A DNA stretch of 64,000 nt from NCBI GenBank assembly GCA_039636785.1, contig CP144169.1, positions 3,596,001-3,660,000 on the forward strand, in the 5' to 3' direction. Of this stretch, positions 16,699-25,987 are shown in pieces. Position 1 is the first letter of the stretch. Each line of letters opens with the position of its first letter. This stretch comes from Micrococcaceae bacterium Sec5.7. GTDB lineage: Bacteria > Actinomycetota > Actinomycetes > Actinomycetales > Micrococcaceae. The notes under the pieces are model-generated. The model did not search any database, was not told the origin of the DNA, and saw only the letters and a list, made by a program, of their open reading frames with translations. A program made the translations under genes and the position numbers.

Positions 16699-17114
16699 GC
16701 TACGCCGGAGACCTCACCCCGCCGGAAGCCTGGGCCAAGCTGGAAGACGGCGCCGTCCTGGTGGATGTCCGCACCGAAGGCGAATGGGCGCACATCGGCA
16801 TCCCGGACACCGCGTCCGCCAACAGATCAGCCAACGATCCCCTGTTCATCCAGTGGACATTTCCCGGAGGCATCCTCAACCCCGGATTCATCACGGATCT
16901 CAAGCAGCAGGCTCCGGCGGACACCGCCGTCGAACTGGTATTCCTCTGCCGCTCCGGCGCCCGGTCAATCGCAGCAGCCATCGCTGCCACCGAGGCCGGC
17001 TACACCGCATACAACGTACTCGAAGGCTTCGAAGGCGAACCTGACCGTTACGGTGAGCGCACCGTCAACGGCTGGAAGAACCGCGGCCTGCCATCGAAGC
17101 TGGGACAGAACTAA
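16695..17114 (+). CDS. Rhodanese-domain sulfurtransferase
   Basis: This is a 139-aa single-domain rhodanese. VLVDVRTEGEWAHIGIPD is the CH2A-type motif and FLCRSGARSI is the active-site loop with the persulfide-forming Cys. It would carry sulfane sulfur, probably delivering or handling sulfide for the next enzyme, MetZ. It is coupled to DUF1737 by an ATGA overlap and metZ begins directly after its stop codon. Confidence 0.92.
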   Translation: MSYAGDLTPPEAWAKLEDGAVLVDVRTEGEWAHIGIPDTASANRSANDPLFIQWTFPGGILNPGFITDLKQQAPADTAVELVFLCRSGARSIAAAIAATEAGYTAYNVLEGFEGEPDRYGERTVNGWKNRGLPSKLGQN

Positions 17115-18323
17115 GTGACATTCAACAAAGACGCCGCCGGCTGGAGCCCTGAAACCCAGGCCGTCCGCGGCGGGCTGGACCGCACCAATTTCCAGGAAAC
17201 CACCGAACCCGTGTTCCTGAATTCGGGGTTCGTTTATGAATCCGCGGCCGCCGCCGAGCGCGCCTTCACCGGCGAGGACGAACGATTCGTCTACTCCCGT
17301 TACGGCAACCCGTCCGTGGCCACTTTCCAGGAACGGCTCCGGCTGCTGGAAGGAACCGAGGCATGCTTTGCGACGGCGTCCGGCATGTCAGCCGTATTCA
17401 CCGCCTTGGGCGCGTTGCTGGCAGCCGGCGACCGCGTGGTCGCCGCCCGCTCGCTGTTCGGCTCCTGCTTCGTGATCCTTAACGAGATCCTGCCGCGCTG
17501 GGGCGTGGAGACGGTCTTCGTTGACGGGCCGGACCTTGATCAGTGGCGCGAAGCCCTGGCGGAGCCGACGGCGGCGGTGTTCTTCGAATCGCCGTCGAAC
17601 CCCATGCAGGAGATTGTGGACATCGCCGCGGTCAGCGAACTGGCGCACGCCGCCGGCGCCACGGTGGTGGTCGACAACGTTTTTGCCACTCCCCTGCTGC
17701 AGCGCTGCGGCGAGCTGGGCGCGGACGTAATTGTCTACTCGGGCACCAAACACATCGACGGCCAGGGCCGGGTGCTTGGCGGTGCGATCCTGGGCACCAA
17801 GGAATTCATTGACGGGCCGGTCAAGCAGCTGATGCGGCACACCGGGCCGGCGCTCTCCGCGTTCAACGCCTGGGTGCTGACCAAGGGGCTGGAGACCATG
17901 GCCCTGCGCGTGAACCACTCCTCCGCGTCTGCGCTTCGCCTTGCCGAATGGCTTGAGGGCCAGCCCGCCGTCAGCTGGGTGAAATACCCGCTGTTGAAAT
18001 CGCACCCGCAGCATGATCTCGCCGCCAAGCAGATGAAGGCCGGCGGAACGGTGCTCACTCTGGAACTCGCGACGACGGCTGGAAAGTCCGGAAAGGACGC
18101 CGCCTTTGCGTTGCTGGACGGGCTGCGGATCATCGACATCTCCAACAACCTGGGCGATGCGAAGTCGCTCATCACCCACCCGGCCACGACGACACACCGC
18201 GCCATGGGACCGGATGGCCGCGCGGCCATCGGCCTGAGCGACGGCGTGGTGCGGCTGTCCGTGGGCCTGGAAGACGTGGACGACCTGATCAGAGACCTGG
18301 AGCAGGCACTCAAGCAGATCTGA
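17115..18323 (+). CDS. metZ: O-succinylhomoserine sulfhydrylase
   Basis: A 402-aa Cys/Met-metabolism PLP enzyme. Lys212 in VIVYSGTKHIDGQGR binds PLP; YSRYGNPSVATFQERL, ATASGMSAVFTAL and VVVDNVFATPLLQ are the usual fold-type I motifs. It makes homocysteine from an acylated homoserine and sulfide, in methionine synthesis. MetZ is favoured over MetY by length and by the linkage with a rhodanese. The start is GTG 17115, immediately after the rhodanese stop. Regulated by the upstream SAM riboswitch. Confidence 0.92.
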   Translation: MTFNKDAAGWSPETQAVRGGLDRTNFQETTEPVFLNSGFVYESAAAAERAFTGEDERFVYSRYGNPSVATFQERLRLLEGTEACFATASGMSAVFTALGALLAAGDRVVAARSLFGSCFVILNEILPRWGVETVFVDGPDLDQWREALAEPTAAVFFESPSNPMQEIVDIAAVSELAHAAGATVVVDNVFATPLLQRCGELGADVIVYSGTKHIDGQGRVLGGAILGTKEFIDGPVKQLMRHTGPALSAFNAWVLTKGLETMALRVNHSSASALRLAEWLEGQPAVSWVKYPLLKSHPQHDLAAKQMKAGGTVLTLELATTAGKSGKDAAFALLDGLRIIDISNNLGDAKSLITHPATTTHRAMGPDGRAAIGLSDGVVRLSVGLEDVDDLIRDLEQALKQI

Positions 18324-18328
18324 CCCGG

Positions 18329-18351
18329 GGTTTCGACAGGCTCACCGCCGG
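18329..18351 (-). repeat. Dispersed intergenic repeat fragment
   Basis: The plus strand reads GGTTTCGACAGGCTCACCGC and on; the reverse complement closely matches the repeat at 8914-8938. It sits in the 41-bp gap between convergent metZ and the ybdK-like gene. Confidence 0.45.
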
Positions 18352-18364
18352 ATAGACCGCGGCG

Positions 18365-19603
18365 TCAGGACAGGCGGACCCGCAGCAGGACCGGCACGGC
18401 GTCATCCTCGGGTTGGCCGTCCGTGTCGGCGTCCGTCCCGCGCATTGTGGCTTTCACCGCATACGCAACAACGGCACCCAGCGCGAAGTCGTGGGCCCCG
18501 GTTTTGTCAACTTCCGCATCGCGTACCCGGCGCTGCTGCTGCGCTCCCGTGCCGCGGCTCAGGATGTCCAGCACGCCGTTCCGGACCAGTTCCAGCTCAC
18601 CCTGTTCGGCCAGCACGGGCTCGAGGTAATCCACCAGGGCATCCACGACATCTGCGGCGGGGGCCGGACGGAAGCTGCCGAAGTCCAGAAGGTCGCCGCG
18701 CAGTCCGCAGTTGCTCGCCTGCCAATTCGCCATACGCAGCAGCACCGTGGGAACGGGGGCTGGTTCAACGCCGTCGCGCCATTCCCTGCTGGCCGATTCC
18801 ACGAGCGCGCGGACCAGTACGGCGATCAGTGCGGCGTCCTCGGCCCGGAGGCACACGTCAGCCACGCGGACTTCCACCGTCGGATGGTTCCTGGACAGCC
18901 GCGCATCGAAATAAAGCATGCCTTCATCCAGCATTACGCCGCTGTCCAGGAGGCGCGTGACCACCCGCCGGTAATTGGACAGCGTGCCGTAGATCGCGGA
19001 AGGGCCCGACGTCGGCCAGCGGTTCCAGGCCTGGGTGCGGTAACTTTCGAACCCGGTTTCCACGCCGTTCCAGAACGGCGAGTTAGCACTGAGCGCGGTC
19101 AGAACGGCCAGCTTGTCCCGGATCCGGTCCAGGATGGCCACGCCCTCCTCGGCTGACTCAATGTAGGTGTGGACGTGGAAGCCGCAGGTCAGCTGTTCCT
19201 GAGCGGTCAGCCCGAAGCGTTCCAGCATGGCTGCGTAACGCGGGTCCGGGGTGGTGTGGCTCCTTGAAGTCAACGGCGACGTGGCCAGTGCAGCCACCCT
19301 GGCACCGTGTTTGCGGGCAGCCTGGTCTGCGAGGGAGCGGCCCGCCCGGATCTGGCGTAGCAGTTCCTCGAAGTCCAGGCACGGACGGGTCTGGGTCTCG
19401 ATCTGCTCAAGCTTCAGCTCGGCGCTCAAGCCCATTTCGTCATCGTGAGCGGTTCTTTCCCCTGTCTCCGGAAGCCGCGGCTTGTCCGGGGCGTCATCTG
19501 CCGCGAGCATGCGGCCGGCCAGGAGCGCATCCGCCAAGGCAAGTGGTTCGCCGGATTCGGGGTCCACGATCAGGAGCTCTTCCTCCACGCCGAAAGTGCG
19601 CAT
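18365..19603 (-). CDS. YbdK-type carboxylate-amine ligase (GCS2 family)
   Basis: A 412-aa member of the glutamate-cysteine ligase 2 family. The N-terminal [20 protein letters not shown] carries the catalytic Glu residues, [13 protein letters not shown] and [18 protein letters not shown] motifs (here [14 protein letters not shown]) follow, and [10 protein letters not shown] is typical. Related proteins form gamma-glutamylcysteine weakly; the natural role is uncertain. ATG 19603 places the conserved start motif at residue 1; the longer frame adds 21 unrelated residues. No ribosome site is evident, so translation may be leaderless. Confidence 0.85.
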   Translation of the reverse strand: MRTFGVEEELLIVDPESGEPLALADALLAGRMLAADDAPDKPRLPETGERTAHDDEMGLSAELKLEQIETQTRPCLDFEELLRQIRAGRSLADQAARKHGARVAALATSPLTSRSHTTPDPRYAAMLERFGLTAQEQLTCGFHVHTYIESAEEGVAILDRIRDKLAVLTALSANSPFWNGVETGFESYRTQAWNRWPTSGPSAIYGTLSNYRRVVTRLLDSGVMLDEGMLYFDARLSRNHPTVEVRVADVCLRAEDAALIAVLVRALVESASREWRDGVEPAPVPTVLLRMANWQASNCGLRGDLLDFGSFRPAPAADVVDALVDYLEPVLAEQGELELVRNGVLDILSRGTGAQQQRRVRDAEVDKTGAHDFALGAVVAYAVKATMRGTDADTDGQPEDDAVPVLLRVRLS

Positions 19604-19664
19604 GCTTACATTGTGCGTCAGGCGGGGCCGTTGTGGCGCGGAAATGACGAAGCACCGCAACAAC

Positions 19665-19725
19665 AACGCGGGGTCACTTCGAGCCCATGATGGGCGGCCA
19701 CATGGGCGCGAAGTGACCCCGCGTT
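19665..19725. repeat. 61-bp palindromic element, copy 2
   Basis: Arms at 19665-19688 and 19702-19725 are 24 bp with one mismatch and a 13-base loop, just as in copy 1 at 16114-16174. The outer 15 bases (AACGCGGGGTCACTT) are identical in the left arms of both copies, while the inner arm and loop differ. It lies between the ybdK-like and murA-like genes. Confidence 0.85.
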
Positions 19726-19732
19726 GCTTGGA

Positions 19733-21256
19733 TCAGTCCTGGAAGTACTCGATCTTGGCGCCGATGGTGTTGAGGCGCTCGGCCAGGTCCTCGTAGCCGC
19801 GCTCAATGACGTAGATGTTGCGCAGTTCCGAGACGCCGCGGGCAGCGAGCATGGCCAGCAGCAGGCAGGCGGCCGGGCGGAGCGCCGGTGGGCAGCCCAC
19901 TTCCGCCGCACGCCACTTGGTGGGCCCGTTGACGTAGATCCGGTGCGGATCGAGCAGCTGCACCTGGGCGCCCAGCTTGTTCAGCTCGGTCAGGTAGATG
20001 GCACGGTTGTCGTAGACCCAGTCGTGGATCATGGTCTGGCCCTGGGCGTTGGCGGCGATGACCGCGAAGAACGGCAGGTTGTCGATGTTCAGGCCGGGGA
20101 ACGGCATGGGGTGGATCTTGTCCTCCGGGGCGCGCAGCTCCGAGGGCTTGGTGGTGACGTCCACCAGCCGGGTGCGGCCGTTGCGCGCAAAGTATTCGCC
20201 TGATATCTCCAGCCGCTGGCCCATCTGCTCCAGCGTGGCCAGCTCGATCTCCATGAACTCGATGGGCACCCTGCGGATGGTCACTTCGGAGTCGGTGACA
20301 ATACCGGCGGTGATCAGGCTCATCGCCTCGATGGGGTCCTCCGACGGGAAGTATTCAATGTCGACGTCGATGGACGGGCGGCCGGTGATCTTCAGCGTGG
20401 TGGTGCCCACGCCGTCGATCTCCACTCCCAGCATCTGAAGGTAGAAGCAGAGGTCCTGGACCATGTAGTTGGGGCTGGCGTTGCGGATCATGGTGGTGCC
20501 GCGGCGGTGGGCCGCTGCCATGATGGCGTTTTCCGTGACGGTGTCGCCGCGCTCTGTCAGCACAAATGAACGGTCAAGACCGTCCGACGGCGGCGCCTGC
20601 ACCGTGTAGAAGCCGGCAGTTGCCTCCACGCTCAGGCCAAACTGGCGCAGTGCCTGCATGTGCGGTTCCACGGTGCGGGTGCCCAGATCACAGCCGCCGG
20701 CATACGGCAGGCGGTACTCGGCGGACTCATCCAGGAGCGGGCCCAGCAGCATGATGACACTGCGGGTGCGGCGCGCGGCCTCCACATCCATGGAACCGAG
20801 GTCAAGGGTGGCGGGCCGGCGAAGCTGGAGATCGTTGGCGTTGAGCCAGGTGCACTCGACGCCGATGCTGGAGAGCACCTCCACGATCCGGTTGACTTCC
20901 TCAATCCGCGCCAGCCGGCGCAGGATGGTGGTCCCACGGTTGATCAGGCTCGCACAGAGCAGGGCCACGCCGGCGTTTTTGCTGCTGTTGACGTCCACCG
21001 CGCCGGAGAGCGTACGGCCGCCTTCCACGCGCAGGTGTGTCATCTGCGGCTTGCCCACCTTGACGATGGTGCGGCCGAAGATGGCCTCAAGGCGCTGGAT
21101 CATTTTCAGGCTGAGATTCTGCTTGCCCTGTTCCATCCGGGCAATGGCGCTCTGGCTGGTCCCCAGTTCAGCGGCGAGCTGGCCTTGGGTCCAGCCCTTC
21201 TCACCACGGGCGTCGCGAAGCAATATGCCGACGTGTTCAGCAGTCTCTTGTGTCAT
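19733..21256 (-). CDS. MurA-type enolpyruvyl transferase with N-terminal XRE domain
   Basis: A 507-aa fusion. Residues ~8-60 are an XRE helix-turn-helix (GWTQGQLAAELGTSQSAIAR). Residues ~70-507 are a UDP-GlcNAc 1-carboxyvinyltransferase: Lys93-Asn94 in NSSKNAGVALL, Cys189 in YAGGCDLGTRTVEPH (the PEP-binding, fosfomycin-target Cys) and GLNIDNLPFFAVIAANAQG. It is likely a second MurA-like enzyme for peptidoglycan precursors with a built-in DNA-binding or regulatory domain. ATG 21256 lies at an AT-rich upstream tract with no ribosome site, suggesting leaderless translation. The HTH and enzyme lie in one uninterrupted frame. Confidence 0.88.
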   Translation of the reverse strand: MTQETAEHVGILLRDARGEKGWTQGQLAAELGTSQSAIARMEQGKQNLSLKMIQRLEAIFGRTIVKVGKPQMTHLRVEGGRTLSGAVDVNSSKNAGVALLCASLINRGTTILRRLARIEEVNRIVEVLSSIGVECTWLNANDLQLRRPATLDLGSMDVEAARRTRSVIMLLGPLLDESAEYRLPYAGGCDLGTRTVEPHMQALRQFGLSVEATAGFYTVQAPPSDGLDRSFVLTERGDTVTENAIMAAAHRRGTTMIRNASPNYMVQDLCFYLQMLGVEIDGVGTTTLKITGRPSIDVDIEYFPSEDPIEAMSLITAGIVTDSEVTIRRVPIEFMEIELATLEQMGQRLEISGEYFARNGRTRLVDVTTKPSELRAPEDKIHPMPFPGLNIDNLPFFAVIAANAQGQTMIHDWVYDNRAIYLTELNKLGAQVQLLDPHRIYVNGPTKWRAAEVGCPPALRPAACLLLAMLAARGVSELRNIYVIERGYEDLAERLNTIGAKIEYFQD

Positions 21257-21502
21257 ATCAAAAAAATATCACAAATGAGCTATTTTTGGTGTGCCCAGCC
21301 CACGAAATGCCGTGAAGGTCACGGAATACCCGCCCTGTGCGATAAACGAGGGTCACCCTGCGCATCTCAGGTGACGTCTCGGGCAGTCCTCTCCGACTCT
21401 CCGTGACAGTCCACCAACCGCCGGGCAGGCCTTGACTGCGGTGTCCCGCGGTAGCAAGCTAACGCTACCGGCTCCGGCCGGCTTCAAGAACGGAAGTCAA
21501 CC

Positions 21503-22345
21503 ATGACCAGAACAAGCCCGGCGGTGTCCATGGGCAGGCAGCTGTCCAACCGCCACGTTTCGCTCCTCCTGTGCCTCATCATCGCCGCTGCACTGGGCTT
21601 GGCTTACGGGCCGCGCGCCGACGCCGCCCCTCCCTCGTCAGGCGTCCAGGTCCTGGTGGGCAACGATGTGTCCTGGCCGCAGTGCGGCAAGGCCTTGCCC
21701 AAAGACCCGGCATTCGCCGTCGTGGGCGTCAATAATGGCTTGGCCAACACCACCAACCCGTGCTTGGCCGAACAGCTCGCGTGGGCGGAGCAATCCACCG
21801 GCGGCACCCAGCAGCCGAAGACCGCACTCTATGTCAATACCGCCAACCCCGAGCTGGCCGGATCCTGGTGGCCGCAGAACAACACTTATGGCGGGCAACC
21901 TGTCCAAAATCCATACGGCACTTGTGACGGGACTGCCACCGCTGCCTGCGCTTACATGTATGGGTACGCCAAGGCCTTCGACGATGCCAACACACGCGGG
22001 ATCAGCGGACCCTCGAACTATCGGTGGTGGCTGGACGTGGAGACAGCTAACAGCTGGTCCGCCGACAAGAAAGCCAACAGGGCGGACCTCGAAGGCATGA
22101 GCGCCTACTTCCTCAGCGTTGGAGCGGCAGTGGGCATCTACTCCACCGCCTACCAGTGGGGGCAGATTGTTGGCCCGGTGGGCGCGGGCAGCAGCCTTTA
22201 TACCCTGCCCAGTTGGCTTCCCGGAGCCCGCGCCCTGACTGGAGCAAAAAGCAACTGCTCAGCTGCACCGCTCACGGCCGGAGGGAAGGTCACACTCACC
22301 CAGTTCGTCTCGAAAGGGGTCGACTACGACTATTCCTGCAATTAG
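21503..22345 (+). CDS. Secreted protein, probable glycoside-hydrolase-like TIM barrel
   Basis: This 280-aa protein has a signal peptide (basic start, LLLCLIIAAALGLAYG, then ADAA). The mature domain begins VGNDVSWPQCGKALP and contains FAVVGVNNGLANTTNPCL, ALYVNTANPEL, YRWWLDVETANSW and GIYSTAYQWGQIVG, the strand order of GH25-like / DUF1906-like barrels. The Asp in NDVSWPQ and the DVE motif sit where acidic residues of GH25 lie. Six mature Cys suggest disulfides. It may act on cell wall, but the family call is not firm. GGAAG precedes the ATG. Confidence 0.65.
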   Translation: MTRTSPAVSMGRQLSNRHVSLLLCLIIAAALGLAYGPRADAAPPSSGVQVLVGNDVSWPQCGKALPKDPAFAVVGVNNGLANTTNPCLAEQLAWAEQSTGGTQQPKTALYVNTANPELAGSWWPQNNTYGGQPVQNPYGTCDGTATAACAYMYGYAKAFDDANTRGISGPSNYRWWLDVETANSWSADKKANRADLEGMSAYFLSVGAAVGIYSTAYQWGQIVGPVGAGSSLYTLPSWLPGARALTGAKSNCSAAPLTAGGKVTLTQFVSKGVDYDYSCN

Positions 22346-22357
22346 CCGGGATTCATC

Positions 22358-23161
22358 TCAGGACTGCGCCAGGAACACCATGTTCCAGGTCCCCGCCCAC
22401 TGTGCCGCCAGCACCGCGCACGCTGCAATAAACGCTCCACCCAGCACCACCCAGACGTCCAGCCGGCTGTAGGTGGATTCGCGCGCCCAGGTCCGGCTGG
22501 CGCCGCCGAAGCCACGAGCCTCCATGGTCACAGCCAGCCTGGAAGCGCGCCGGATGGCCTGCACCAGCAGCCCGAAGCTCTGGCCCAGGGTTGCGCGGAG
22601 CCGCTGCAGCGGACTGCCGTGCGAGCCCACTCCCCGGGCCCGACGGGCCATGCCGATGGTCTGCCATTCCTCTGCCATCAGCCCCACCAGCCGCATGGCG
22701 GCCAGCGTGCCGAGCACAAATCGGTGCGGGAGTCTTGCTTTCTGCGCGAGGGCGTCCGCCAGATCGGTGGGGTCCGTGCAGCTCATCAGCAATATGGCCG
22801 GCATGGCGATCGCCAGTCCGCGGAGCATGAAACCGAGCCCCAGCTGAAGGGAACCTTCGCTGATGGACCAGATCCCGACGTCGAGCAGTACAGCGCCGCC
22901 GTCCGCCGAGACGATCGCGGTGCTCCAGCCGCCCACCGCGGCCGCGAGGATCAGCGGCCAGCCGCGCTGCCAAAGCAGGCGGAGGGTGAGGCCCGCGAGC
23001 GGGAAGAGCATCAGCTCCGCAAGCAGCGCCACCGACGCCGAAACCCAGTCGATCGACAGTGCCAGCACCAGGGTGATGACGAAGACGGCGGCAAACTTGG
23101 CCAGCGGGTTGGCGCGGGTCAGCAGCGCTTGGTTGCCGCGCAGATTCAGCTCATTCCTCAT
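22358..23161 (-). CDS. ykoC: ECF transporter T component (YkoC-like)
   Basis: A 267-aa CbiQ-type transmembrane coupling protein with about five membrane helices and two basic coupling motifs, MARRARGVG and MEARGFGG, that contact the ATPase domains. It ends the ykoEDC-like operon: its ATG overlaps the ATPase gene stop. With the A and S components it would import the thiamine pyrimidine precursor HMP. Regulated by the TPP riboswitch at 25410-25497. Confidence 0.88.
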   Translation of the reverse strand: MRNELNLRGNQALLTRANPLAKFAAVFVITLVLALSIDWVSASVALLAELMLFPLAGLTLRLLWQRGWPLILAAAVGGWSTAIVSADGGAVLLDVGIWSISEGSLQLGLGFMLRGLAIAMPAILLMSCTDPTDLADALAQKARLPHRFVLGTLAAMRLVGLMAEEWQTIGMARRARGVGSHGSPLQRLRATLGQSFGLLVQAIRRASRLAVTMEARGFGGASRTWARESTYSRLDVWVVLGGAFIAACAVLAAQWAGTWNMVFLAQS

Positions 23162-24708
23162 ACCGGGACCACAGGCGGAGCAGCCAGTTTCAGCTCCGTG
23201 CCGCCCAGCACAGCACTGAATTCGGCGTCATGGGTCACGGAGACCACGGCAGTGCCGGCATCCAGCAGTTCCGAAAGGAAGGATGCCAGTTCAGCCCAGG
23301 TGTTGGCGTCCTGCCCGAACGTCGGTTCGTCGAGGACCAGCACCTTCGGGTGTGCGGCCAGGACGGTTGCCACGGAGAGCCGACGCTTTTCGCCGCCGGA
23401 GAGCGTGTACGGATTGGCGTCCACGAGATGCGTCAGGCGCAGCCGTTCAAGGAGTTCGTCCACGCGCTCCTCGCCGTGGCCCAGATGGCGCGGGCCGAAC
23501 ATCAGCTCGTCCAGCACCCGGCCGGTGACGAACTGGTGCTCGGGTTCCTGAAAAACGGTGCCGATGCGGGGGATCAGCTGCTCGGCCTTCCACTTGAAGG
23601 GATCGATCCCGGCACCGCCGGAAAGTTCGACCGCGGCGGAGACCTTGCCGTCCACCGGAGCCAGGAGCCCCGCGAGGGTGAGGGCGAACGTGGATTTTCC
23701 GGAACCGTTGGGACCGGTGATGGTGAGCGCCTGGCCCGACCGGACCTGGGCCGTGATGCCCGACTGCACCGGAACGGGCGGGATGGTGCGGAAGCCGCGG
23801 CGACGCGGGCGTTCCCGGGAGACGGCAAGATCCTGGGCAGCGAGCAGCAGCTCGGCCGCACCGTCGCCATTGGTCCGGGCGCGGGTGGCCGGCACGTAGC
23901 CGGGCACCCACACGCCGGCAGCGGTGAGCATGTCCCGTGCCTGCGTCAGCACCTGATCGGGCGGGCCGTCAAGGAGAACGCCGGGCTTGCCGGACGCCCC
24001 GCCGCGGGAAGCAGCCCCCGGCTGAAGCACCACAATCCTGTCCACGAGGTCCTTCCACACGGACACCCGGTGCTCCACCACCACCAGGGTGGCGGCGGTT
24101 TTGTCGAGGCAGCGGCCCACGGCGTCCCGGACTTCCAGCACTCCTGCGGGGTCCAGGTTGGCGGTGGGCTCGTCCAGCAGGATCAGCCCGGGGCGCATCG
24201 CCAGAATGCCGGCCAGCGCGAGACGCTGCTTCTGCCCGCCGGACAGGGCCGACGTCGGGTGGTCCAGCGGCAAGCCGTCGCCGGCAGTACTGCGCAGCCC
24301 GACGTCCTCAAGCGCTTCATGCACTCGCTTCCAGATCTCCTCGCGCGGCACGGCGAGGTTCTCGGCGCCGAAGGCCACATCATCGCCAAGCCTGGAAAGC
24401 ACCACCTGGGTTTCCGGGTCCTGCTGCATGAGGCCGGCCCGCCCGCGCCGGGTGCGCGGCGCGGCGCCGTCGACCAGCAGCGAGCCGGTCTCGTCGGCGT
24501 CGTCGTCCTCATCCCCCAGCACACCCGCCAGGGCATGCAGGAGCGTGGACTTGCCCGCGCCCGAAGGCCCGAGCAGCAGCACACGCTCGCCTGGCCGGAT
24601 GTCCAGATCCAGGCCATGGACGGCGGGGGCGGAGCGGCCGGCATGCCGCCAGCCCCAGCCACGCGCGGAAACAGCGGCCGGTCGGACACCGGCGTCGCGG
24701 GCGGGCAT
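23158..24708 (-). CDS. ykoD: ECF transporter fused A-A' ATPase (YkoD-like)
   Basis: The 516-aa product has two ABC ATPase domains in one chain. Domain 1 has Walker A GPSGAGKST, signature LSGGQKQRLALAG and Walker B LILLDEPTANLD; domain 2 has GPNGSGKST, LSGGEKRRLSVAT and VLVLDEPTFGQD. It energises uptake with the T and S subunits. ATG 24708 overlaps the S-component stop (ATGA), so the longer upstream frame is rejected. Confidence 0.9.
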   Translation of the reverse strand: MPARDAGVRPAAVSARGWGWRHAGRSAPAVHGLDLDIRPGERVLLLGPSGAGKSTLLHALAGVLGDEDDDADETGSLLVDGAAPRTRRGRAGLMQQDPETQVVLSRLGDDVAFGAENLAVPREEIWKRVHEALEDVGLRSTAGDGLPLDHPTSALSGGQKQRLALAGILAMRPGLILLDEPTANLDPAGVLEVRDAVGRCLDKTAATLVVVEHRVSVWKDLVDRIVVLQPGAASRGGASGKPGVLLDGPPDQVLTQARDMLTAAGVWVPGYVPATRARTNGDGAAELLLAAQDLAVSRERPRRRGFRTIPPVPVQSGITAQVRSGQALTITGPNGSGKSTFALTLAGLLAPVDGKVSAAVELSGGAGIDPFKWKAEQLIPRIGTVFQEPEHQFVTGRVLDELMFGPRHLGHGEERVDELLERLRLTHLVDANPYTLSGGEKRRLSVATVLAAHPKVLVLDEPTFGQDANTWAELASFLSELLDAGTAVVSVTHDAEFSAVLGGTELKLAAPPVVPV

Positions 24709-25328
24709 CAGGAGAAGACGGGCTCCGTCGCTGCCTTGCGTGAGGCGAAGGAGCTCAGCACACCTGTCTTGGCCAGGCCGCGCGTGGCAATCCAGGACAG
24801 GGCACCGGCAATGACGGCACCGGAGATCGAGCTGAACACGATGTAGGCGAGCTTGTCGCCCGCTTCGTAGGCGATGTTCCAGCCCCACGGCAGGAAGGAG
24901 TCGTTGAGGCCACCGAAGAGACCTGCACCCGCCCCGGCCAACAGGGACGCCGTCAAGTTGAACTTCTTGTAGATGAATGCGGCGAACACCAACTCGGCGC
25001 CGAGGCCCTGCAGCACGCCGGAGATGAGCACGGTGGTGCCGTACTGCGAGCCCATGATGAGCTCACCGGTGGCAGCAACCGTTTCGCAGAACAGCGCGGC
25101 GCCCGGCTTGCGGATGATGAGCATGCCCAACACGGCCGGAATCAACCAGCCGCCGTTGATCAGCCCGGTCAGCGGCGGGTAGGCGGCGTTCATCGGTGCC
25201 GACACCAGAGCGGCACCCTGGGACCATGCCCAGAAAATCACGCCACCGGCGACGGCGATCAGTGCCGCCACCACGATGTCCACCACGCGCCAGTTGTAAC
25301 TGGTCTTCTTAATAGCTGCAGTTGTCAT
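24708..25328 (-). CDS. ykoE: ECF transporter S component, YkoE family (HMP/thiamine precursor)
   Basis: A 206-aa substrate-binding membrane protein with about six helices. The motifs YPPLTGLINGGWLIPAVLGM, IIRKPGAALFCETVAATGEL, LQGLGAELVFAAFIYKKFN and FLPWGWNIAYEAGDKLAY are characteristic of YkoE. It captures hydroxymethylpyrimidine or a related thiamine precursor. First gene of the ykoEDC-like operon directly behind the TPP riboswitch, which supports the substrate call. AGGAG lies in the right position before the ATG. Confidence 0.93.
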   Translation of the reverse strand: MTTAAIKKTSYNWRVVDIVVAALIAVAGGVIFWAWSQGAALVSAPMNAAYPPLTGLINGGWLIPAVLGMLIIRKPGAALFCETVAATGELIMGSQYGTTVLISGVLQGLGAELVFAAFIYKKFNLTASLLAGAGAGLFGGLNDSFLPWGWNIAYEAGDKLAYIVFSSISGAVIAGALSWIATRGLAKTGVLSSFASRKAATEPVFS

Positions 25329-25409
25329 GTCGTCCTCCTGAGGAACAGGAGGGGAAAGCGCTCCCCGGCCGGTGCGGCTTCCGCCGCCCGCTGCCGGACA
25401 CTTTGAGAA

Positions 25410-25497
25410 CTCGACTCCCTTACGCCGGTACTAGCCGGATCAGGTTCGAGGGTCTGCGGTTGTCCGCACTCTCAGCGCCCATCCGCAGCACCCCTGG
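25410..25497 (-). promoter_or_regulatory. TPP (thiamine pyrophosphate) riboswitch
   Basis: On the minus strand the leader has GGGGTGC (25494-25488), GCGCTGAGAGTGCGG, GACCCTCGAACCTGATCCGG and CTAGTACCGGCGTAAGGGAG in order, which is the THI-box consensus. It lies about 80 bases before ykoE and should repress the transporter when TPP is abundant. Confidence 0.95.
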
Positions 25498-25726
25498 CAA
25501 ATGCCAGTGAGGCCCGACGGCGGCGCTCCCCTGTCGTAAATAAATCTGCCCTTGTGGGCGTGTCCAGTTTACACCGCGGGAGCGGGGTTTGCGGGGGCCC
25601 GACAGTCACAATGAGCAGAGTCCGGATGCAGGGGATGCAGGAGCGGCCGCAGTCCTGAACGGGCTCTTCAGTTGCGGGCGGTTAGGCTAGGGGCAGCCCT
25701 GTTTCCTCTCGCAAGGAGTCCCCGGA

Positions 25727-25987
25727 ATGAATCCCTTCATCAAACTGCTTGGCACCGGCGTGAGCATCGGCGCCGGCCTGGTCGGCACCAAGCTCGTCAA
25801 CAGCGTCTGGGAAAAGTCCACCGGCGATAAACCGCCGACCGGTAAGAACAACGCCGAAACCAGCCTTCGTTCCGCCTTGACGTTCGCTCTGATTTCGGCA
25901 GTCGTCAGCACTCTCATCCAGGTGCTCGCCAACCGCGGCACCCAGCACGCCATCGCCCGCTTCGCCAAGACGCAGGACATCGTCTAA
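25727..25987 (+). CDS. DUF4235 small membrane protein
   Basis: An 86-aa protein with two hydrophobic segments (LLGTGVSIGAGLVGTKLVNSV and LTFALISAVVSTLIQVLA) linked by a polar loop (EKSTGDKPPTGKNN), as in DUF4235. Function unknown. AAGGAG lies eight bases before the ATG. It is a single gene. Confidence 0.88.
   Translation: MNPFIKLLGTGVSIGAGLVGTKLVNSVWEKSTGDKPPTGKNNAETSLRSALTFALISAVVSTLIQVLANRGTQHAIARFAKTQDIV

Noticed and set aside
23230..24846. 538-aa plus-strand frame over the ECF ATPase
   Set aside because: Opposite strand of a gene with two complete ABC domains.
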